Source of the DNA: a virus
Length of the DNA: 39,608 bases
Direction: 5' to 3' (one strand)
Virus record (IMG/VR): IMGVR_UViG_3300044641_001271
Location: 1-39,608 of that record
Position numbers and translations under genes: made by a program. Each line of letters opens with the position of its first letter. The first letter of the stretch is position 1. Positions 7,077 to 16,600 of this stretch are shown here, piece after piece. The notes beneath the pieces were generated by a model. The model did no database searches, had not been told where the DNA came from, and was given only the letters and a program-made list of their open reading frames with translations.

Positions 7077-9935
7077 ATGCCCCTTATCACGACTAGCATT
7101 CCTAATCTTATCGGTGGAGTAAGCCAACAGCCCCCTGCTATTCGGGCTACAAACGAAGCCGAAGTACTTGAGAATGGAGTGCCTTCGGCGGTAGAAGGTT
7201 TGCTAAAGAGGGCGCCTTCGGAACATCTAGCCTTCATTACTGATGCTTCCGGAGCCGGACTCGTGGCTAACAATACAGAGTCTCCTTTTGTACACCTAAT
7301 TGAGCGCGATGAAACAGAGCGCTATGTTCTTGTGGTGCTGAAAGATGGGACTCCTGCCGTCTATAACCTTGCCGGGGTGCGACAGACATTAACCGTGGCT
7401 GCGGGGGCTAGTCTAGGAACTGCTTTTCATTATCAACGTAAAGCCCTTACGATTGGTGATTTGACTTTTATTTTAAACACCACTCAAACAGCAGCCGCCT
7501 CTTCAACTTTATCTACACAGAGTCCTGCCGAGCCAACCAAGAATCGGTTGATTTGGATTAAACAATCTAACTATGACCGCACATTCCTTGTAAACATAGT
7601 TCCCGTAGATCCGTTAATTGCAGCAACAAAGTACCAATTTAGAACCGCCTCGACAGGAGAGAATGGTACGAGTTATGTGGCTAATGCGCTATTTAGTGGC
7701 GCACTTCCGGCAGCAACAGTTGTATCCACAGGTATTGTTGGCTCTATTGTAAATGATGTTTTAACTGTTACCGTTGCGGGTACAGCACCATTACAAATTG
7801 GTCTTGAAATCTTTTCTATCCTTACAGGAACATCCGGAGTAAACGGAGGAGCCCCTGCCGGATCTTTGACACAGGCAATCACAGGCTTTGGTGTAAACGG
7901 TTCCGTGCCTTCTACAGGAGGTGTTGGTACCTATCGTTTAAGAAATGTTACTAGTAGTACTACAAAGAACTTCACCGCCGGAGCCAACTCTATTCAAGCC
8001 CGAACTCCTGCAAGTGGCGGCTTCTATACCGGAACCGGAACTAACACCGAATCCGGAATTGATACTGCCGCAGGATACTACAGCGGAAGCGCCTTATACA
8101 ACAACACCATTCACGTTGTAGGTTCTATTGACTTTAAACTTGGTGTAGGGGATTCCATTGGTAACGCCGGAGTTGCTTCGTTTGGAGGCGCAAAAGGAAC
8201 GGCGCGTTTTGAAGATCTTCCTCCGGAAGCCCCGCACAACTACATGATCAAGATTGAAGGCGTTCCCGAAGAAACTTCAGATGACTATTGGGTAAAGTTT
8301 GTAGCAGAAAACGGTACCTTTGGTCCCGGAGTATGGGAAGAGTCGCTTGCTCCGGGTCTCAAGTATCTGTGGGACTACGGTACTATGCCGTTGGTTTTGA
8401 TTCGTCAGTCTGACAATACTTTTCTTTTAAAGAAAGCAGACGGAATTACAGGAACTACGGGAGTAGCGGCAGGGGCTGACTATACAGCCTTTAAGTGGGA
8501 ACAGCGGTATATTGGTGATGACACAACTTGTCCCTTTCCCTCCTTTACGGGAAGCAAGATTCAAGACATGGTCTTCTTCCAAAATCGCCTAGGCTTCCTA
8601 TCAGGTGAAAACCTTGTCTTCAGTCGTGTAGGCGAGTTCTTTAACTTCTTTAAAGAATCAGCAACACAACTCTCAGATTCGGATCCTATTGATATCGCCT
8701 CAAGTAGCCCTCGCGTTGGTAAGGTTATGGCTGCCGTTCCTTTCAACACAGATCTGATTATCTTCACACCAACAAGTCAACTTGCGCTGCGCTCCGATGC
8801 TGTCTTTACACCAAGCACCGTCAGTCTTGTACCTGTAGGCGAATTTGAAAACACCTCTTCAATCGTTAAGCCCGTACCCACCGCCAACTCTATTTTCTTT
8901 CTTTACAACAACGGAGCCTATGTGGGGATGCGTGAACTTGTTCCGCAACCTGCTCTTAGTGGCGCCTATCTTGCAGATGAACTGACTAGTCGAGTGCCAC
9001 AGTACATTAAGGGTCCTGTGACCTGCCTTGCTGCCACTTCACATGACACGTTTAATGTTGTGGTCTCTGATGGGGATATGTACGGATACCGTTACTTCCT
9101 ATCGGATCGACAGAAGGTGCAGTCAGCATGGTTTAAGTTTACCTTCAACGACTCTTCTGCCATTGCAAAGGCTCGTCCTGTGTGGGTAGGCTTTGTAGAG
9201 TCAGACCTCTATGCGATAATTCTTCGCCCAAAGACTTCAACTACAAGTTGGATTACTTTGGAAAAGATAGAAGTGGGCTTGGGAACCACCGATGTCTTGG
9301 TATCCGGAGTAGACACCATAACCTTCCTAGATCAACGTGTGTATTTTGCAACTAGCGCCGGAAACGCAGGGGTCTACAATACCAACACTAAAGAAACGAC
9401 CTTTACTTTGCCGAAACCCCTAAGTTATAGTTCTACTTTAACTCAGGTGGTGTCTTCCACAGGCTATGTAATTCCTGTTGTGTCCGGAACGGTCTACTCC
9501 GGTGCCACACCGTCAGTACAAGCCACTATCACCGTTCAAGGTAAATGGGACGATCAGAAGGTTTGGATTGGTACTAAGTACAGTATGAACTACACGTTCT
9601 CTCCTTTCTACCTACGAGATGCCAACAACAGCAGCGCCTTTGTTTCCGGAAGGTACCAACTGCGTTACTTGTCTATTCAATATGCTGAGACAGGCTATTT
9701 CAAGGTGTTGGTCTCCATGAAGAATGAAGATCCCTACGAGTACTTCTGTACTGCCAACACGGTAGGTTTGATGACTCTAGGAACTCCTCAGACGACTTCA
9801 GGAACCTTTAGGCTTCCCCTGTATTCAAAGCATGACAACCTAACGGTAAGCGTTATTAACGATTCGCCTTTTCCTTGTAAGTTGCTTGCCGCTGAACTTG
9901 AAGCCGTGTATGAAACGCGCTCGGCGCGTAACTAA
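7077..9935 (+). CDS. Tail tubular protein B (gp12-like nozzle)
   Basis: The start LITTSIPNLIGGVSQQPPAIR is the family signature of the T7 gp12 nozzle. Other typical parts are VYNLAGVRQ near residue 98, FEDLPPEAPHNYMIKIEG near 378, and DMVFFQNRLGFLSGENLVFSR near 500. At 952 residues it is about 160 longer than T7 gp12 (794). The excess appears to be a Gly/Ser/Thr-rich, beta-type insert at about residues 200-340. Six copies form the nozzle of the tail (family knowledge). The gene sits between gp11 and gp13 homologues as in T7. Confidence 0.95.
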   Translation: MPLITTSIPNLIGGVSQQPPAIRATNEAEVLENGVPSAVEGLLKRAPSEHLAFITDASGAGLVANNTESPFVHLIERDETERYVLVVLKDGTPAVYNLAGVRQTLTVAAGASLGTAFHYQRKALTIGDLTFILNTTQTAAASSTLSTQSPAEPTKNRLIWIKQSNYDRTFLVNIVPVDPLIAATKYQFRTASTGENGTSYVANALFSGALPAATVVSTGIVGSIVNDVLTVTVAGTAPLQIGLEIFSILTGTSGVNGGAPAGSLTQAITGFGVNGSVPSTGGVGTYRLRNVTSSTTKNFTAGANSIQARTPASGGFYTGTGTNTESGIDTAAGYYSGSALYNNTIHVVGSIDFKLGVGDSIGNAGVASFGGAKGTARFEDLPPEAPHNYMIKIEGVPEETSDDYWVKFVAENGTFGPGVWEESLAPGLKYLWDYGTMPLVLIRQSDNTFLLKKADGITGTTGVAAGADYTAFKWEQRYIGDDTTCPFPSFTGSKIQDMVFFQNRLGFLSGENLVFSRVGEFFNFFKESATQLSDSDPIDIASSSPRVGKVMAAVPFNTDLIIFTPTSQLALRSDAVFTPSTVSLVPVGEFENTSSIVKPVPTANSIFFLYNNGAYVGMRELVPQPALSGAYLADELTSRVPQYIKGPVTCLAATSHDTFNVVVSDGDMYGYRYFLSDRQKVQSAWFKFTFNDSSAIAKARPVWVGFVESDLYAIILRPKTSTTSWITLEKIEVGLGTTDVLVSGVDTITFLDQRVYFATSAGNAGVYNTNTKETTFTLPKPLSYSSTLTQVVSSTGYVIPVVSGTVYSGATPSVQATITVQGKWDDQKVWIGTKYSMNYTFSPFYLRDANNSSAFVSGRYQLRYLSIQYAETGYFKVLVSMKNEDPYEYFCTANTVGLMTLGTPQTTSGTFRLPLYSKHDNLTVSVINDSPFPCKLLAAELEAVYETRSARN

Positions 9936-10421
9936 ATGGTTACAATCTATCCCACACAACGTGAAGATATACGCCCAATTGCCCTCAATCTGAGGGTTGC
10001 GGATCGCTTGGAGATTCAAGCAGGAAGCGGCAAGTACCCACTACAGGCGCTACATGACGCCGTAGATATCAGCATAGAAGCCTATACATTCTTTGAAACA
10101 AAGACCATGCGTCCATGCGGACTTTTTGGTATTGCCCCTACGGAGTCCCCTATTGCGGCACAGATTTGGTGCGTAGGGACAGACGATGTGTCTGTGCTTG
10201 CCGTGGGGTTCTTAAAGAAGTCCGTTGCTTGTGTTGATGCTTTTCAAGAGAAATACCCAATCCTGATGAATGCGGTAGATTGTCGTAATACCCACCACAT
10301 TCGTTATTTGGAATGGCTTAAGTTTAAGTTTATTCGTATACTTCCAACATATGGTGTTGAACGCCGCCCCTTTGTTGAGTTTTGTCGCATAAACCAAAGT
10401 CCTATTGTGAAATCTATTTAA
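9936..10421 (+). CDS. Internal virion protein A-like, GNAT-fold (gp13 position)
   Basis: The ATG follows the tail tube B stop with no gap. The 161-residue protein begins MVTIYPTQREDIRPIALNLRVAD and has ETKTMRPCGLFGIAP and QIWCVGTDDV. These are the features of the DUF2833/GNAT-like family that occupies the T7 gene 13 place. T7 gp13 is needed for making infectious particles. Whether this protein has acyltransferase activity cannot be told. Order with the gp14-16 homologues supports the assignment. Confidence 0.8.
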   Translation: MVTIYPTQREDIRPIALNLRVADRLEIQAGSGKYPLQALHDAVDISIEAYTFFETKTMRPCGLFGIAPTESPIAAQIWCVGTDDVSVLAVGFLKKSVACVDAFQEKYPILMNAVDCRNTHHIRYLEWLKFKFIRILPTYGVERRPFVEFCRINQSPIVKSI

Positions 10422-10432
10422 GGATTTGAATC

Positions 10433-11059
10433 ATGTGTGAACCTATATCAATTGGTTTGGGGATTGGAGCCGTAGCCTCCGGGGTAGGCATTGCTGCACA
10501 GAATAAAGCAGCAAACGAGCAAAACTCTTATCGTAAGCGTTTGAAAGTTGCAGGACAACAGAATTACGAAAACAACAAGGAAGCCGTCCTTAAGGATGTA
10601 GGTCTTCAGATTGATCAGTTGGGTTTGCGCGAACTTCAAGCCCGTGCCGCAGCCCGACTTGAACTAGAGGGTATCTCCCGTGCCGCTAAGAGCGCTTCTG
10701 CAACATCTGCTGTATCCTTTGGACGCGCAGGTATTACAGGACAATCGGTTACCCTGCTTCATCAGCAGTTTGAACGTGATGTGCTTGAACACGAATCAGC
10801 CTATGTACGGACTCAGGACAACATGAGACAGCAGTTCTCAATGGATGCTCAGGGTATCTACGCCCGTGGTGAGGCTGCTATTAACGCAGGTACTCCCGCT
10901 CCGCTACCTCCTGTGCAGACCGTGTCTCCTGCGACAAGTATTATGAACGGCATCAGTACAGGCTTCAGCGTCTACGGTGCATTGGGATCCTACAAGACAC
11001 CTCCCGGCGTAGGCACAGGCGGTGTTCCTGCTCCACCTCCACTTCTAGCCCGACCATAA
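10433..11059 (+). CDS. Internal virion protein B (gp14-like)
   Basis: AAGGA lies upstream of ATG 10433. The N-terminus MCEPISIGLGIGAVASGVGIAAQNKAA combines a Gly/Ala-rich hydrophobic stretch with a helical coiled-coil region, which is the T7 gp14 pattern (196 residues; here 208). A second hallmark is SFGRAGITGQSVTLLHQQFERD at about residues 95-117. The C-terminus is Pro/Gly-rich. On infection gp14 leaves the head and inserts in the outer membrane as part of the ejection channel (family knowledge). Confidence 0.9.
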   Translation: MCEPISIGLGIGAVASGVGIAAQNKAANEQNSYRKRLKVAGQQNYENNKEAVLKDVGLQIDQLGLRELQARAAARLELEGISRAAKSASATSAVSFGRAGITGQSVTLLHQQFERDVLEHESAYVRTQDNMRQQFSMDAQGIYARGEAAINAGTPAPLPPVQTVSPATSIMNGISTGFSVYGALGSYKTPPGVGTGGVPAPPPLLARP

Positions 11060-11072
11060 CAGAAATACAACT

Positions 11073-13625
11073 ATGGCTCTACCTAATCCTTCTCTCGGCG
11101 TTGTGGCGCAACCTGTCAGCACTTATGTGCAACCCGCGCCTGTGGCTGCTCAAATGTATGATGAGCAATCGGTAAGACTTGCTTTGATGTTTAGCGAGTC
11201 GTTCAGCAACCTATCGGTATCTGCTGCACGGTTTGCCGGATCTCTTAAGCAGGATCAAAACCAAGCAGACATACAACAGGGACAGTTCCTTGTTAACAGC
11301 AATCAAAAGTCATACAAGCAGTTGGTTGCTGATGGTCTAATTAATCCTGCTGAGAACCCGTGGCTTTCCATTGGCGCTCAACAGGCTAGTGGAGCCATCG
11401 AAGGACTGAATGCTCGTGCTGAGTTTCAACAGCGGTACAACGATCAGGCAGCCCAAAATCCGGACTTCTTTAAGGACTCTAGCCACTTTGATGTTTTGGC
11501 TAGTACTTTTAGTAAGGAAGCCAATGCAAGAATGGGTGACTCGTCTTATCTGAGTTCATCTTTCTATGAGTCATTTAATCCTTTTGTTGCAAGCATGGGG
11601 ATGCGCCATCTTGAGAACATAACCAACGAGCAACGCAGAGTTCTTACTAACGCTACACAGGCTGCGACTTCTCAATTAATTGAAGATGGACAAGATCCTA
11701 CATTTGCCGCAGAGGCTCAACCTGTCTTTCAACAGCGCATCAACAACTATGGCGCTATAACGAGCCACTCGCTAATCAACAATGTAGCAATTGATACTTT
11801 TGTAGATCACGCGGCAAACGGAAACACTCCGGGAGTTATGGATACTTTTAGAAGTTTAAAAGTAGGCACAGGACCTCTTTCAGATACTGCTTATGCCAAA
11901 CAACAAGTTGAGTTAAATTTGGGGCGCATCTACGAGAACGAAGACAGACTTGCTGTTGAAAAGAAGGCTGAGTTTGCCAATTGGACAGACACGCAAGTTA
12001 GGTCTTATTTAAGTGGCGCTGTAACTAAAGAATCTATTCTACAGGCGGTAGACGCCTCAGGTAATTCACAGGAACAGCGCGATTATGTGATGACTGAACT
12101 ACAAAATGCAGACACAAACTTAAGCGTTGCGGGAGAGAATAACCGCCGCACTTATCTTGAATCAACTGTTGCTAAGAGTGCGCGACTAGAGACAGCCGCA
12201 ACTACTCCGCTTGCCTCGCTTCTCCGTCCTGACGAGGAGTTAAAGTTTATTGCTAAAAGCGCACTTATCAAGCGAATGGATGAATTTGGAACGTCTGCTG
12301 TCGAGCGTGACAAGTATCTCTATGCTTTTGAAAAGAATTGGCAAGCACAAGCCCCCGCACGAGCGCAGCAATACATTGAGCGCATGGGATCCGCTTTCTA
12401 TAACGGTGTAGGCAATCAGCCCGGACAAGTCGAGATCTTTAACCAAGAGGTTACAAGGTTCCTTGATCCAAAGGTTCAAGGTCCGTTTCCGGATTTGGCA
12501 AGGGGACGCGAGAAGCAAGATCAAATGCGTTCATTCCTGCGGTTAAACACCGATGAGAATACAAAGCAATTCAACGCTACGTCTTACGCAAAGTATTCAG
12601 CCGTTCTTGATCAAGCCACAGAACAAGCCGCGCAAAGGGAGGGCTTTGGTGGGACGCTGATGGCTTTGCCCAACGACACCCTAAAGGTTCAAAGTGAAAA
12701 GGCAGATGTGCGTGGTAAAATCATGTTTACACGCCTAGCCCTTGGTGAAACCTATGACAACAAGGATTATGCGGTTTCTTTGAATCGCACTCTTAGTTCA
12801 ATTATGAACCCCTCGGTTGAAAAAGAATTTGATCCTCGTTTGGGAGACATTCTTAATGCTTACGCTATAGGTAGAACAAATCGCCCTATGAATCAAGCCT
12901 TTGCTATTGATGCCGGAACAAAGAATGGGAAGGTTGTTTATAGTGTCCTAGACGAGGTTGTAAGTCAAATGCGTGGTGGAAAGAAGTTAAGAGATGCGGT
13001 CAACGATGTCAGTCAGGGGCTACAGTTTAAGACTGAAGATTTCGATCCCAACAACATCTACGACTACACCACCATCTTTCGTGGAAGTGGAAAAGACGCT
13101 GAGAAGATCTCTGTTCTATCGCGTGACCTTGCTGTTGATCTAGGGATCACGTCCGGAGATTCCTCTGTCTACTTTGCAAAAGAACTTAGAGCGCGGGTTA
13201 CGACAAACCTACAAACAACTCTAAACGCAGACGCTGCCTTTAAAGCGGCTCAAGCAGAGATGAGGGATCCTTCTAATTACTTTGTGGTGAATGGCGCTAT
13301 TGTTCCTACTAAGGCTTTTAGAAGCGATATCACTCCAAAGGTTCTTGAATTTTGGCTTGATACTAAATACAAGGATATGAACGCCAAACTTGTAGTTATT
13401 GGTGAAAGATCCGATGGCGAACCTATGTTTGGAGTCCGTGATTCGCGTGACAACCGCTTTGTGGATCAGATTGTTGCTCCAAGTGATGTCCGCATTGACA
13501 CCCCTGAAATGGTTCAGGCTTTTGCTGCTTGGCTAAAGTCTGACAAGGCGAAGAGGAGCAGCACTACAGATATGCCCGGATTTGTAGAGTCTTTAACCTC
13601 CACTCCTTTCGGTGGCGCATACTAA
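11073..13625 (+). CDS. Internal virion protein C (gp15-like)
   Basis: The 850-residue protein is long, mainly helical and polar, starts with a Pro/Val/Gln-rich segment, and lies between the gp14 and gp16 homologues. T7 gp15 has 747 residues. The phrase NPWLSIGAQQASGAIEGLNARAEF is in line with this family. It would form the periplasmic tube of the ejection machine (family knowledge). Assignment rests mostly on size, order and style. No enzymatic motif is visible. Confidence 0.85.
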   Translation: MALPNPSLGVVAQPVSTYVQPAPVAAQMYDEQSVRLALMFSESFSNLSVSAARFAGSLKQDQNQADIQQGQFLVNSNQKSYKQLVADGLINPAENPWLSIGAQQASGAIEGLNARAEFQQRYNDQAAQNPDFFKDSSHFDVLASTFSKEANARMGDSSYLSSSFYESFNPFVASMGMRHLENITNEQRRVLTNATQAATSQLIEDGQDPTFAAEAQPVFQQRINNYGAITSHSLINNVAIDTFVDHAANGNTPGVMDTFRSLKVGTGPLSDTAYAKQQVELNLGRIYENEDRLAVEKKAEFANWTDTQVRSYLSGAVTKESILQAVDASGNSQEQRDYVMTELQNADTNLSVAGENNRRTYLESTVAKSARLETAATTPLASLLRPDEELKFIAKSALIKRMDEFGTSAVERDKYLYAFEKNWQAQAPARAQQYIERMGSAFYNGVGNQPGQVEIFNQEVTRFLDPKVQGPFPDLARGREKQDQMRSFLRLNTDENTKQFNATSYAKYSAVLDQATEQAAQREGFGGTLMALPNDTLKVQSEKADVRGKIMFTRLALGETYDNKDYAVSLNRTLSSIMNPSVEKEFDPRLGDILNAYAIGRTNRPMNQAFAIDAGTKNGKVVYSVLDEVVSQMRGGKKLRDAVNDVSQGLQFKTEDFDPNNIYDYTTIFRGSGKDAEKISVLSRDLAVDLGITSGDSSVYFAKELRARVTTNLQTTLNADAAFKAAQAEMRDPSNYFVVNGAIVPTKAFRSDITPKVLEFWLDTKYKDMNAKLVVIGERSDGEPMFGVRDSRDNRFVDQIVAPSDVRIDTPEMVQAFAAWLKSDKAKRSSTTDMPGFVESLTSTPFGGAY

Positions 13626-13657
13626 GTATTTAAACCGCTAACACTTTTAGGATTCCT

Positions 13658-16600
13658 ATGGCAGACGCAATATTTGGTTCACCGATCTTTAGCCTTACCC
13701 CTGCGGAAGAAGCCCGTATTCTTAATGACGAAGCAAACCAACGTCAAGAAAGAACCGCATGGGAAAAGGAAAACGATCCTGCTCCATTCTCAAGTTTTGT
13801 TTCCGGAGTACGCAGTTCTTCTGTTATTGGTGCCGGGATTTATCGCGGAGTTCAAAAGGCGCTTCAAAGTTGGGATCCAAGCGGCTCCCCTGATCCTTTA
13901 AATATTGCAAAGGGTCGTATCGACTATAACCCGGCTACCGATCCGATGTCGCACGGGATGGACAACAATATTGATTCGATTACAGAGGATCTACGGGGAA
14001 TCCCATTTGAGGAATACCCATACGTTTTGACGGCTGCTTCTCATGCAGACTTTAAAGACAGGCTTGACTTTGTACGAACGGGACTACCTGAAGTACAAGC
14101 AAGGATGACGGGTAATGTAGGTCTTGGTAAGGCTGTAGGTATGGCTACGGACATTTCTGCAATGATGGCTATCGGAGCCATAGCAGAACCTCTTGCCCTA
14201 GCCGGGTTAGGTACACGCACTAATCTTGCAGGTAAAGCCGTCTATGAAGCAGGGGGCTATCGTTTACAACCCCTTGCAGAGGCTGTAACGGCAGCGGCGG
14301 AAACCGTAGGTCGTACTAATCTAGCCTTTCGTTATGGCGCTTTAGGTATTGCTGAAGAGGCGATGTTCCAAGCCGTAAAAGAAGGTATCGATCCAAACTC
14401 TAATCCGGACGCCTCTGAGGTTTTGTTTAATATTGCTCTTGCAGGAGGTATCTCCGGAGTCCTTGGTGGCGCTGTCTTTGGACGAACCTTTGTTCGACAG
14501 AACATTCAGGAAGCCGCCGATGACCTACGAAGAATGCAGGTTACTGATCTGCCCGGAGGCTACACAATTAATGTGGCGCCTAATTGGGCATTTAGTTCTA
14601 CCGCTAATGCTGACGGCGTGATGTTTGCTCGTGGCTTTGGAACAGCAGATGAACTTGGCGTAGAACTCCACGCGGATTGGGAAAAGACCGGAGATATGTT
14701 TATTCCCGGATCGCGCACGGTCTCCAATGTTCCAATTACTTCAGCAGGGTTTCGCGCAGGAACTGTAGATATTGGAGGTGAGATTACACGCTTCCCTCCT
14801 TACCAAGTCGCTACAGCCGGAAGGTTTATTCCCGGAGGCAAGGGCGAAGTAGCCCGAAAGGTCTTTGCTGCCACCGACTTTGCAAAACGCCTGTTCCACA
14901 CTATATCGGAACCTACCGACCTGCTGAACATCCTGCGAAACGGGACTTCAATGGGAAAGATCAAACTCAATGTTGTTGCTGAGGAGGGCGTAATTCGTTT
15001 GGAGTTTGCTGCTAATAAACTAAAGGGTTCTGTTGCAGGGAACGTAGACCGTGCTACTTACGAGTCTTCAAACATTGGTCTCGATATTACAACTAATCCA
15101 CGGACACTCAGCAAGCGACTCAAGGGCGTTACCGTAAAGGTAAGTCAGATCAACGAAGACGATCTTGTAACTGTGCGTAATGCGCTACAGAATGCAGGAC
15201 TCAAGGAACTTCCTCAGGTTGGCGATGAGTTGCGTTTCATCCGTCCGGGATCTAAGGTTAAGCAGGGAAAGATGATTGTTCGTGGCGCCTCATCCACGGT
15301 AAAGACCATTGTTAAATCTCTTGAAGACCTAGGTGTTCCGGTTGATCAGGAGTTGTTTAAGAAGGTTAGTCGTGGCGTACTAGCCGCTGAACAAAGCCGT
15401 CTTGCAGGTAAAGCCTTTAATACTCGTCTTTGGGAAGAAGTAACAAAGGAGATTGGAAACCCACAACACGCTCAAATAATTAGTGAAGCCTTGATCAATC
15501 GTGTACTCCCGCGCTTCAGCACAGTAGACCGCAATGTCCTGTCTGTAGCAAGCCGGGAAAACATGATCACGGCAATCCACAAGGGTTTCAAAAGCAAGAT
15601 GCATCTTGATCCCGACAACCCAAAATCGCTGATCTTTCAGGTGTTGGAAGATATCGAAAAGCGGGGTGGGGTGATTAATCGTGAAATGGTTGCGGGAGTC
15701 ATTGATGATCTGCGCGGCATCGTGCAGAATCCTCCAAAGCGTCTTAATAAACTTGGACGTAAGACTATTGATACCTTGGGCAGACGTAGGGCTGTTGTTG
15801 ACATTATCAACAAGCGTATTCAGAACGTCCCCGGAAGTACTCCTATTGATATTCCAAAGAACCTGTTGAAGAAGATGTCAATGCGTTCAATGGCACCTGT
15901 TACAAGCGGAGGAACTATTTCCGCTGCAACAGGCTCTCCTACGTTTGAGAACGTGCCGCGAGTGACGCTTCGTATTCCTATCTTGAGCAACTTCCTAAAC
16001 CAAGCCGCTCTTGCTATGCAATCGGAAAATGGCATGGCGCGGTATATGGGTCACATTTCGTTTAACGCTCGGCGTGTCCACGATGGCGTACAGCCCACAA
16101 CAATCTTTGAACACGGCATACAGATCGTGCAATCCACGCTCTTTCATTTCTCAGTAGCCTATCGCAATGGTTCTACAAAGTTTGCTATGGGAGTTAAGGG
16201 AGAAACCGTTACTGATTCTCCAACGCTGATTAATACAATGCTCTCTCGGTTTGGTAAGCGAAACAAAGAGATTTCCCGTGAGTTTGATGAACGAGTTTCT
16301 GCTGTATTGCGAAGCGGAACTCCGGATGCTGTGGAAGCCGTCAACGAAACAGCAGAAGGGGCTCGGAAACTATTTCAACGAATGCATAACATTGCGTTTG
16401 AAGCGGGAGTCTCCGGGTTTACTAACTCGGCTATTGTGAATTATCTTCCCCGCTTGTGGCGCTTTGAACGTATTCGGCGGCTCACGGGTACTGAAGAAGG
16501 CATGAATGATCTCATTACTTTGCTTCAAACATCGTTTGAGAATGGTGGACGCAAGATTGTTGTTGATGGTGTGGAACAAACGATTGAGGGAGATGTGCGG

